From Thermothielavioides terrestris NRRL 8126 (Eukaryota > Ascomycota > Sordariomycetes > Sordariales > Chaetomiaceae), in assembly GCF_000226115.1 (NCBI RefSeq), contig NC_016458.1, positions 7,970,001-8,034,000 on the forward strand: a stretch of DNA of 64,000 nt, given 5' to 3'. The notes beneath the pieces are model-generated. The model saw nothing but the letters and a program-made list of their open reading frames with translations. It made no database searches and had not been told where the DNA came from. Of the stretch, positions 35,759 to 46,570 are shown piece after piece. Within the stretch, counting starts at the first letter, position 1. Every line of letters starts with the position of its first letter. The translations under genes and the position numbers were made by a program.

Positions 35759-37959
35759 TCACGCATCACGCCGCTCCGATTTTCCCTTTTTGTCTCCCCA
35801 AGCTTGCGCCTTGGAGTACCGCGCCCAATTCCCCTGCACACTAGCCAGCTCGTCCCTCATATTGTCCGAGGGCGGCGCGCTCGGGTGGGAAACCGAGCGG
35901 GGTCTTCGGCTGCTCCGGTCAGGGGCAGGCTTCATCAAAACGCTTTGCCTGCGGCTCTCTGTCGCGCTGTGTCGTTTCCCGTCCTTGACATCGCTCTTTG
36001 AACTTGAGCTCAATGCACTGTTCCGTGGCGACTTGGGTTTCTTATGCCCCTTCGCGTCTTCGAAAAACGGCCTCCCCGGCTTGGGACCGGGAATCGGACT
36101 CTCCGTGCTGCTCGACTCGGCCAGGGGGACGCGGCGGGCGGCGGGGCCAGATCGCCCAGGTTTCCTAGGCGAGCGGGCATTGTTCCTGCCCTTCTTGATA
36201 CTCCTCCACTCCATGCCAAGCGCACAGAACAACGACGCAAACGCCAGGCCCATGGAGGCAAAGAAAATATTTCGGCAGGCGTTGCTGTAAGCGTCGATCA
36301 CCAACCCGGCGTCCTCTGGCGGAACGCTTTGCGAAAGGTTCGTCGCACCTTCTTGGACAATGTCCTTCGGATCGAACCCTGGAAGCGCTGATAGCTGCGA
36401 GACGAGCATGTTTGTGAGAATGGTCTGCCCCACGGACGTAAACACGGCGCCACCAAGCTGCTGGACGAAGAAGTTGATGGCGATGCCCGTACTGATATCC
36501 TCCCTTGGCAGGACAGTCTGGATGGCGAGGCCTGAGGTCTGCATCCCAAACCCGAGACCAAAGCCGGAGAGAAACTGGTAGGCCACCCAGTGCGAGGTAG
36601 GGCTGAAGCGGTCGAGAGTGGTGAGGAGACCCTCGCCGATAGACATCAGGGCGGGGGCGACCAGCATGGAGGGGACGTAGTAACCGATTTTTTGCGTGAT
36701 CGCGCCGGAGGCAATGCTCGATACAACCAAACTTAGCACAAGAGGAAGCGTGTAAATGCCGGATTTTATGGGGTCGACCAGCTTCACGGTTTGGACTGAC
36801 GTATGGTCAGCAGTTTCAAGGGATCGAGACTCTAGAATTTCAGACTTACACCACACGGGCACATAGTACACCAGCATGAGCATTGAGCCTGCCAGGAAGA
36901 AGGTGAAGCCCGTGCCGAATGCGACGCTTCGTTGTGTTATGACCCTGGGCGGAACGGAGGCGGTCTCGGGCATCAGGATCTGAACAGTGATGAAGGCCAC
37001 GGTGCAGGCTGCGAAGATGGCCAGCAGCAAGATAATGCGCCACTCACTCCACGCGTACGTCGACCCACCCCACTGGAAGGCAATGAAAAGACAGACGACA
37101 CCAGGGAGGAAGAAAAGCATGCCCAGGGGATCGAGACGTTTGAAGTGCGCGATCGGCTTGACCGCTTCGTGCCTCTGCTTTGGCGGGTTCCAGAAGAAAA
37201 TCATGAAGCCCAGGGCCACGGCACCGATGGGGAGGTTGATGTAAAAGCACCAACGCCAAGTGACTCCGCCTGTGAAGCCACCACCGATCAAGGGACCCAG
37301 CACGGATGCAATGCCAAAGACCATGCCGAACAGGCCCTGGAATGCCGGGCGGCGGTGCAGCGGGATCATGGGAATCATTATCAGCAGGCAGCCCGAGAAG
37401 ATGCCGGCCGAGCCAAGGCCGGCGATGGCGCGGCCGATGATGAAGGCGGTCGAGGTCGGCGCGGCGCCACATATCGCTGAGCCGGTCTCGAAGACGACGA
37501 TGCTCAGCAGGAACGCCCTAGAGGGGGTTGGTTTCAGCAAGATTGAGGGCTCGCACAAGGAAGGGTGTCACTGTGCACGTACCACTTCATATCGTAGAAT
37601 TTGTAGATGCGGCCGAAAAGCAGCTGGGCACAGGCCGTCGTCAACATGTAGGAGGAGCCATACCAGCCGATATCGCCCAGGGCCTTGAACTCATCCGAGA
37701 TGCGGGGGACGGCCGTGGCGATAATGGTGCGGTCGAGGGCGACGAGGAAGAGGGCGAGGAAGTTACACAGCAGCGTCAGCCAGAAGCGGACGCTCCGGGG
37801 CTTGAAGAGCTCTTCGTCGCTAGGGGGCCCCGCGGGGCCGGAGGGTTGCGCCGGCGACAGCTTCTCGACATCGCTCGGCTCGGCAGGGGTGGCGGCCGGG
37901 ACGACCTGGCCCGACTGGCCGCTGCCGACGGACCCCAGATATCGCGACTCGGCAGCCAT
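35759..37959 (-). CDS. Major facilitator superfamily multidrug-efflux-type transporter (14-TM DHA type)
   Basis: Three exons on the minus strand (37959-37583, 37517-36850, 36795-35759) give 693 residues. After a soluble N-terminus of about 57 residues the first helix is [20 protein letters not shown]. The motif IISxAVP-like [14 protein letters not shown] is typical of drug:H+ antiporters, and [17 protein letters not shown] and [10 protein letters not shown] match the DHA antiporter motifs. The second intron sits within a transmembrane segment; its removal gives YYVPVWFQTVKLV. These proteins export toxic compounds or metabolites across the plasma membrane using the proton gradient. No biosynthetic cluster genes lie nearby, so the substrate is unknown. 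The last 170 residues form an unusually long Ser/Arg/Lys-rich cytosolic tail. Confidence 0.9.
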
Positions 37960-40377
37960 AGGGCTCACGGCGGGAAGGTCCGAGATGCAGGATCCGAGAC
38001 CCGGGACCACCAGCGTCGTCCCGCTGTCGGAGGGAGGCAGCGAGCTTGGGGTGGGGACGGATCGCAGCACACAGGCCGTGCAGCGACAGACCGAACCGCG
38101 AAGAGGGGGAAGGGGGAAAGAAAAACAAGAAGTCCACAAGACTGCCGGAGAAGGAGCGGCCCGGGTGTTCAAATAATACCAAGACCAGAGCCTTCCTCGC
38201 GTGAGCGAGACAAGCCATGCAGCTGCGCCAATATGCGCTGCAGGAGGCGGTGGGAGCCACGCGGAGGTCCGCTGAGATGAAGATGACGTTGGGTGACGAC
38301 CGACTCTTCAGAAGGGGCCGCCATCTTGGCTCAGTCGTGAGAAAAAGACCGCAGCGCCTGGCGGCTTGTGTTATAGGATAAGAAAGATACGACCTCGCGA
38401 CCTCGCGACCTCGCGACCTCGCTACCTCGCACCTCGCGACGAGATCCCAATGGGCTGCGGCAACCGCCAGCCGCTTTCCACGATCGATCTCGCGGCCGGA
38501 CGGACGCAGTCAGCCAGGCACGCCCGCAATCTATCCGCTATCCGAACCGTCTCAAGCTGAGCTGGGGAGCAGGGTTATGGGTCTCGGTCTCTCGGTTCTG
38601 CTCGTTCCTTTCTTTTTTTTATCACAGACATCCGAGCCTGTGTTGCCTCAAGATGAGTTGCAATGCGCTCTGGACGACGCGATGCTGATGGGCTGGAGTT
38701 CCCCAATCTGTGGTCCGAAAAACCAGCCCTGTTGAGTGTAAGTGAGCCGGCTACAGGAAAAGCGGTCGCGAGCAAGGGCCGTCCCTGCCAAAAACGGCGG
38801 AGACCCGCAGCGCTCCTTCTCCTTTTGTGTTGCTTCCTCCAATCGCCTTCGATCGTTCCATCCATTCGCTCGCCACTGCCTGTTCAGGCTGAGCCTCGAC
38901 TGAGGCCACGCCCCTGGTCGGACACCTGCTCGGCCCCGAGACTGGTCCCGCCTCCGTCCAGAGCAATTCATTCCTGTTGGAACCCGGCTGCCGGCCCGTT
39001 GACAGCTGGGGCGGGGTATCGAGGTGTGTACAATCAGCCGGGCCAAGTCCCCTCCGCTGCGCCGCTGCTCTTGGTCGGCCTCTATCTTCCACCGTCTCCG
39101 ATGCTTCTCTTCTCCCATGCTCTCTTCCTTCGTCGCAGGTTTGTCGCGACTTGTACGAAGCGGGCGCCTGGACCGCCGACCACGAGCCCTCACAAGCCCT
39201 GCCTGACCCAGCAGAGCACAGATCAGCTAGATTGTGGCTCAGGTAAAACGGCGGAAGTGGCTCAGGGCTGCGTCGTGGACGAGCTGCCTTAACGAGTTTG
39301 TTAGAGCTTGACCACCAGGGAAGCCGTGTTTCCCAGCGTCCCCGGACCATAACTGCCGTAGGTGCGGAATACTGTAGTGTAGTTATCTGACTTCAGCGGC
39401 TTGTGCGCCACTTTATCATCAAAATTGCCTGGCGCCTTTTTTGTTGGCTGTCTCCTGGCTCGTGGCGTCCAGTGGGAGCAGAGGAATTGCTTGCCTGCTT
39501 GCTTGCTTTCTTTCTCCTCACCAGGCTCAACTCGCCGCCGCCGCTCTTGTCGCTTGTGTTGCCTTGAGCTGCCGCTGCCGCGGTCCGGCGATGCTCCGAC
39601 CTGCAACAGCTGCAACAGCTGCAACACCTGTCTCTGCTGTCGCGCATTCCATCAATCTCCGGCGAGGGCCGCACGCCCGCACGCACGCTTCGAGACCCGC
39701 ATTGTCGCATCTCACTTTAACTAGGTAATCATCCATACCTTGGAGACGGGCATACGCCACCCGTGGGCCGTACGGAATCACTCCCGACCACCCTCCCTTA
39801 CCGACATTAACGTACCGTGCTTGGTGCTAGCTGCCAGCTGCCAGGCCCAGGCACAGGCACTCCTCGCCCAATTCGCGCCTGCTTGCCGTTGCCCGCGCGG
39901 GCGGCCGGTGCTTGTTGTCGTCTGGGCTGCCTCGGGGGGGTTGGCGGGGCCATCGCAGCGTTCGTTTCCGAAAGGCGGCCTTGAAGGAGCCCATTTTGCC
40001 TGATTCCTTTTAGTTTTTTCCCTACAGAATACTCCTTTCCTCCCGTCCCACGCGGATCTGCGACGCGAGCGCTGCAATTCGCAGGGCCCCCGCCGGCCGT
40101 GGCCAGGCCTGGCCCAACGAAAGCTGCGGCACAACGGTCCGCCTGATCTGCCGGTCGAAGGGTGGGGGGTGGAAGAGCAGCAGATCTCACGCACTCGAAC
40201 CCACCAGGTTGGATCAGGGGTTGGGTGGTTCCCCGTCTCTCGGACCCGAAGCGGCTCCCCCGCCCCGTCAAGCTCTTGGCCATCCGAACCCACTTCGCCC
40301 CGATCCCGACCCTGACCCTGGCCCAGACCGGGAACCCTGCGTAACTACGGGTGTCAAGCCGTACACCCCGTTACGCC
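37960..40377. other. 2.4 kb divergent intergenic region between the MFS and Zn2Cys6 genes
   Basis: The region contains the 8-bp tandem repeat at 38391-38440 and a threefold CAACAGCTG-type repeat at about 39602-39630. No exon is supported. The frame of the MFS gene stays open upstream to 38172 but without an ATG. Confidence 0.5.
38391..38440. repeat. 8-bp tandem repeat (GACCTCGC)
   Basis: Four exact GACCTCGC units and two degenerate ones lie about 430 bases upstream of the MFS start codon. Confidence 0.85.
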
Positions 40378-43141
40378 ATGGCCTCCGAACAGCCTCCCCC
40401 CGAGCCGCAGCCGCAGCCGCCGCCGCAGCCGCCGCCCTCCCCTCCGAGGGCCGCCGTGCCCGAACCGGCGGTCATGAAGCTGACGCGGGGCCACTCGTGC
40501 GTCTTGTGCCAACAGCGGAAGGTCCGCTGCGACAAGCAGAAGCCGTGTGCCAACTGCGTCAAGGCACAGGTCGAATGCCGCGTGATCCCCCCGCAGCCTC
40601 CCCGCCGCAGGAAGAAGAAGCCGCATGAGCGGGATCTCATCGATCGCCTCCGCAAATATGAGTCTCTGCTTTCTCAGCACGGCGTCTCTTTCGAGCCCAT
40701 TGCCCACGAGCTGAAGTCCTCCGACAACCCTGACGACGTCGCCGACTTGGAGCAGGACCTCGGCGGACTCAAAACCTCGCCTTCCAGCTCCGCTGACCAT
40801 GTCTCGCCGGACCAGGGTCATGACAAGTCAGTTCCAGTTTTCAAGGGCCCGCCCGTCAATCGAGCGAGTCCTGCCGCTCTGCTGTTTTGCATTCGGGCTG
40901 ACTCGCTTCCCATTCCTTTAGGCAAAAATGGGCCCCAGTCCTACGCGAGGTAAGTCATTCGTTGTCTATCTCACTTCAAGGCGCTCCTTGAGATGTATCC
41001 GTCTCGCTGGAACCCTTTTCCCTCGTCTCCAAACCAGGCCTTTTTTTTTTTTTTTTTTTCCGATAATTTGTCATTATTATTCTTAGACTAACATCCGGCT
41101 GCTGTGTTTGTCTGTGTCTGACAACCTGATCCGCAGTATCGAGGAGTCGATGACGATGATTCCTCAGACGAGGAGGGTGAAGGCCCGACGATACACAGTG
41201 CCTACGATGCTATGTTTGAGAACAGCGATGGTTTCCCGTTCGTTGTTGGCGGCTCACCCGCCAGCGTGACCAGCGCCCACCCGTCAGCCATCCAGATATT
41301 CCAGCTCTGGCAGATCTACATCAGCAATGTCAACCCGCTCCTCAAAATCACCCACACGCCGACGCTGCAGGCTTTGATCATCAGCGCCAGCGCCAATCCG
41401 GCCAAGATACCAAAACCCCTCGAGGCTCTTATGTTTGCCATCTACTTCGCCGCCATCACATCGCTCACCGAAGACGAAGTGCAGAGCACGTTTGGTGAAG
41501 ACCGGGCCATCCTCCTCGGGAAGTTCCACAACGCCACGCAGCAGGCCCTCATCAACGCCAGCTTCATGCGCTCCTCTGAGTTGATGGTCCTGCAGGCCTT
41601 CTTTCTCTATTTGGTAGCTACCCCTTCCCTGCCAGCCCGAGTTTTGTTGTCTGTCTCGTTGTCCCGTGCTGACAGCTTCCCAGCTCTGTGCTCGGCCATA
41701 TGTCGATCCCAGATCCCTGTTTGGTCTTCTCGGTCTCGCATTTAGGATGGCCACCGGGTTAGGCCTCCACCGAGATGGATCTCAGTCTGGCTTGTCGCCC
41801 TTCGAGGCCGAGCAGCGCAGGCGATTGTGGTGGCAGATTGTCATCTTCGACAAGCGCATAGCAGAGATCACGGGCTCGACCGTGACCGCTCTATCTTCGT
41901 GCGTCGCTGACACGAGAATGCCGCTCAACATCAATGACGCGGACTTGAACGTCCACGCCAAGGGCCAACCGGGCGCCTATGCCGGCCCTACCGAGATGGT
42001 GTTTTGTCTCACCCGCATAGAGCTCACCGTGGCGGCCTCGCCCGACAACGTCCGTCGGAGAGTCACCACCCCCGGGGGGCGGCCCTTGCACCAGCCAATG
42101 GTGCACTACACCCCCTCACCCTCGACGCCTGACCTAATGACACACGTAGCCAACCAGAGCCTTCCGAATGACCTGGTGGCTTTCTGCTCGTATGTGGAAA
42201 ACGTCTACCTCAAGCCATGCGACCCCAAGGTTCCGCTGCACTACTTCACGCTTCTGATGACGCGGCAAGCCCTGTGCAAGCTGCGCATCATCGACTTCCT
42301 GTGTCGGACCGCCAACACCGACAATGTAGACCAGACCGAGCGGGACAACTACTTCATGGAAGCCCTCCGGATGGTGGAGTATGACAACCTCATCCAGAGC
42401 TCCGACATGCTGCAGGGCTTCCGCTGGTACACGTACGCGCACTTTCCCCTCCCGGCCTACCTCTGCCTGGTTTCGGAGCTGCGCCATCGCACCACAGGCG
42501 AGCTGTGCGAGCGCGCCTGGGCCGTCATGCTCGAGAACCACGAGCGGCGCGGCCTGCTCCGACGCCACAACCGCAACCCTCTGCACATCGCCTTTGGCCG
42601 CTACTTCGTCAAGGCCTGGGACGCCCACGAGGCCGCCGAGCTGCAGCTCGGCCGTTCGCTGCCCACGCCCAAGATCGTCTCGCTGCTGAGGAGTACCCTG
42701 GCCAAGACGCGGCGGCCCACTTTGATGTCCCAAGGACCGCCCGGAGGGCACCAGGTTCCCGTGCAGACCGTGCAGGCCGCGCTGCCACCCGGCCCGGCCA
42801 CGGCCACGGCCACGGGGATGCCCGCCGTGGGCGACGTCGTCCCAGGTCCGACGGGCATGGCCCCCGGCGTGTACTCCAGCAGGCCGCCGATGCCCCAGTC
42901 AGCAACAGCCACGCCACATATGGGCAGCGCTGTTGCTGGGAACACCATGATGATCGACGACGCGATGATGTACTCGGGATACGACAGCATGGGCAACGTG
43001 TACCCCAACTCGGCCGCCCCGCAGGATGCCGACGTCTCTGGCATGGACTGGAACTATCTCGTCCAGCTCAGCTCGCTGAGCGGGTTCAGCCCGACCAATG
43101 GATACTACGTCCAAGGCACGGGAGCTGAAGGAAGAATCTAG
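40378..43141 (+). CDS. Zn2Cys6 transcription factor with fungal-specific TF domain
   Basis: Four exons (40378-40826, 40922-40949, 41137-41613, 41684-43141) give 803 residues. A Pro/Gln-rich N-terminus precedes the binuclear cluster with Cys at 41, 44, 51, 57, 60 and 67 (SCVLCQQRKVRCDKQKPCAN). The basic linker RRRKKK and a short coiled-coil-like helix (ERDLIDRLRKYESLLSQHG) follow. The fungal_trans region includes LWQIYISNVNPLLKITHTP and MATGLGLHRDGS. Exon 2 is only 28 bases; with it the frame reads KQKWAPVLRE, a usual lead-in to the middle domain. Intron 2 is long for this window (187 bases) and carries a run of about 20 T. The C-terminus is Pro/Gly/Met-rich, as in activation regions. Targets are unknown. 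Confidence 0.9.
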
Positions 43142-46100
43142 GCGCCTCGACTGCGCGGCGAGTGCAGGACACTAGTTACTGGAGAAAAGGCGAAGAAAAA
43201 GTTATTTGCAACGAGTGAGCGAGCGAGCGAGCGGTCTAGCGAACTTATGCCACGGCGTTTATTTACGGGCTGGCGGAGTTGGGGCGCTGTTGGAATTGGG
43301 ATGTGCTGTCTAGCAGTCCAGGCTACTCTGCTCTTCGTTCGGGGCCGGGTCCGCGGGTCAACTATCGGGGGGGTTCAAAGGAAAGGCGCGCTCTTGTGTG
43401 CGGTTGGTTTCTCTTTTGCTATATGTCTCTGTGTGTTTGGCGTTGTGTATACCTGGGAAATGAGTGCGCAAGCGACGTATCTCTCTGTGGCTTTTGACAA
43501 CAAATCTTCTCCTGCCATTTCAGTCCTGACTCTTCTCGCTTGCTGTTCTCTGCATCCCGTGTTATCTTAGTCGTTCCGCTTGCCGCTCGTTCTAACCGCC
43601 ACCGGCCGATACCACTTTGCTCGTTCTGGTTCTCTCGCTTGCGTCTAATTCCCGGGTACTGGGCAGCGGACGGCGCTTACGGGAAGCCCGCTATCTATCT
43701 ATCCGTCTATCTGGTAGTGGTCGCCTCCCTGATGATGATGAATAATAATGAATGAGGACCCTTGGATCGCATCGTCGCGACCGCTCGTCTTGGCTAGCTA
43801 ACCCCCGTTGCCATGCCGGCTCGCACGTATAATACCTACGGTGGAGTCTTGGAGAACGATCATCCTGTCCCGTCTGCTTTGCCCGGCCGTTGGGTCTTCG
43901 ATTTTTTTCTTTTTTGGTCTCATAGCGATATCATCCGGTCTGGGACGGGCAGATTCCCGGTTCCGAAGGACGGGGGCTGTTACTACACGGTACACAGCAT
44001 GTACGAGTTGGGACCTTGTTCTTTTTTTTTTCTTCCTTGCTTTGCTTTTCAGCTAGTTAGGTTCCTCCCGTCCTGGTCCGGAGACAAGCGTTGGGTTACA
44101 CCGCATGGTGCGTGTTCGGCGCCGCCGTGGCTTTTGCGGCTTTGGCTGAATGGCTGGCTGGGACTTGCGGCTTGTGTCTGTCTCACTTGGGTGAAGCGAC
44201 CCGTCCGGTCGGGATGTCGGCGTCTTGGGGCGCCGGCGCCGTCTTACCCTAGGGACAGGTGTCGGGTCGGACACATAGAGACAGGTGTCGGCCGTTCTGG
44301 GTGCCGATGCTGGTACAACGTGACGTGACATGAGATGAGATGACATGACTTGTAGAGTGACGGGGAAAATCTCGGAGGTTAAGTAAGCGGATAAGGGGAG
44401 GGGCTGCTTGTGGGCTTCCTTGGCTGGGTGAACGGCGGCGCGGAATGGATGGTTCTTTGGCAGGTCTTTTTGCTGTCGTATACCCTCCATAAAGAGTGGA
44501 TGCTCCTTGGGCTTGCCGAGGTTGATCGGGATTCGAGGTCTCTCCTCGCCGTTCTCGGCCAGTAAATATGAACTCGTGCTGATGAGCAAGCGATGCTGTT
44601 CCTTCTCCTTCCTCGGCCATTTATTACTTAGTTACTTGTTGCTTTTAGCCGTTCTTCACCCGCCACTCAGCGCGGGAACACGGCCCTCATCAGTCTAGAC
44701 CAGGGCAAGGCAAAAGAGAAACGTTAAGAGGACGCTTGAACGAACAAGAAGAGAGACAGACAGACAGAGAGGAAGCGAGAAGGAGAGATGTAGCCCCTCC
44801 ATGTCCATACAGCACCCGCGGATTCATCCCAACTCCGGCCCCCTTTTCACCTGGCTGCGCTCCTTCCCGGCACACGCCCTATATATACAAGTTTCGCATT
44901 CTCCATGAGCAGTCTCCCACCGGAAAGCCAAATGGCTCAATGGGCGGGATCGGGCTAGGTATCTCCGAGCTTGCCACCGGCTTGCTCGGTCCGAGGAGCT
45001 CACCAATTCGGTGAGCTTTGGGACGAAGCAAAACCTACCGGGGGTTTTCGTAATCGGCCACCTTCCTTCGCACCGGCGGAGGGGTTGGCCGGTGAGCTTT
45101 TGGTCCGGGGAACTTCGACCCTTCAGTTTCCCCTCTTCTTACCCGACCTCATCTAACGCGCCGCCATTGGGCCCAGTGTTCTTAGCTAGGCCATTGCTGC
45201 TCTACAGAAAAAGGACCGTCTATCGCTTCGTCCAGTGACATGAAGTAAGCATCTTCTCCCGACTTGTGCCAAACACACAATATACACACACAACACACCC
45301 ACTCACTCACCAGCGAGGAGACAAGACCCAATTATCCTACAAACCCTCTCCCCACCTCCAGGAGGACATCAACCCCCCGAACCCAGACTTACTCCCTTAG
45401 TAGCTCCGTGCATGGTGGTACCGGCAGAAACATGAACAGGACTGTCTTATGCATATATGTCCCTCAGGAGGTGCCGTTTTTGTGTCCATAGAAGGGGAAG
45501 AGGAAGGGTATTGACCATGAACAGGGAAGCCCTCACTCATAGGCTCCTCACTTTTTGACCGATTCACTGAACTGACCGACCGATCGAGGAGCTGACAGCT
45601 TGACAGCTAGCCTCCTCGACGGCTAACCTGCTTGACTTTTTGACCTCTTGACTTCTCGACTGCTCGACTGCTTGACTTCTTGACTGCTTTGACTGCTTGA
45701 CTGCTTACAAAGGCCGGTAAGGACACGAGTATAGCCAACTCCAGCCTGAACAAACCTCTTCTATCATCATTAAACCAGACAAGGTTAAGGAGCAGGAAGT
45801 AGGAGGGACAAAGCACGTCAGCCACCGTTTCCCAGACAACCAAGACAGACAGATCGGTAAGAAACAGAAAAAAAAGGAGGATTCTGTCTGTATTGATTGG
45901 ACCAGGGATAAGAAACCCCCAGCTTCCAAGCAGCAGCAGCAACAACAGTAGTAGTCGTACCTGTAACCTAGGCCAGAAAGTTGAGGGTTAGGTAGGAAAG
46001 CTTCCCCACAAACCTCAAGTCTCTGTCTGGCCCAAGCCTACCGAACAACAAAACAAAGCCCATTCAGAAACCATGCGTTCACTCACTCCTAGAACCGATC

Positions 46101-46570
46101 GCAGCAACCTCCCTAAACCCCGGCCGGCGCCCCAAACCCAGGCGAGCATCAGAAGAAAAAGAAGTCCGAATAGAATGACCTAAACCTCGCCGGACCCAAG
46201 AAATCCCCGAATTCCCCATTCCATATTTCCGGCCGTTGGTGGCAAAATAAAGCCCGTCCGAGTAGAGAGTCCCATCAGATCCCGCAATTCCCAACCCGTT
46301 CCGCCAGAACGCCGCCAGCCGAATCCGAATTAAAAAGCGATAAGGCCGCCCTTTTCAGAAGATGGAAGGATAACGGGAATGAAGATGAAGCCCCAAAAGT
46401 GCCAATTGCCTGCATCACCCCGATTTTGAGAACGCCCATTGTAAGCAACTGCCCCGGTCGTCGTGCGACCTCGGTCCGTCGCCGTTCTACTATATTGTAC
46501 AAAAAAATAAATAAAAAAAAAGCCCGGTACGCCACTGCTCTTTTCGTCATCGATCGTAGCACGTTGTCGT
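43142..46570. other. 3.4 kb convergent intergenic region between the Zn2Cys6 gene and SET3
   Basis: Two transcripts end here, with no supported exon. Simple repeats include GAGC units near 43214-43232, TCTATC units near 43690-43712, and the TTGACTGCT array at 45631-45708. An open frame at 43813-44328 has Phe-run low-complexity sequence and no recognisable motif. Confidence 0.5.
45631..45708. repeat. Degenerate tandem repeat of TTGACT(T/G)CT units
   Basis: About nine imperfect 8-10 bp units (CTTGACTGCT, CTCGACTGCT, CTTGACTTCT) lie in the intergenic region downstream of SET3. Confidence 0.75.

Noticed and set aside
43813..44328. 171-codon open frame downstream of the Zn2Cys6 gene
   Set aside because: It has Phe runs from poly-T tracts and no family resemblance, and is probably part of the 3' flank.
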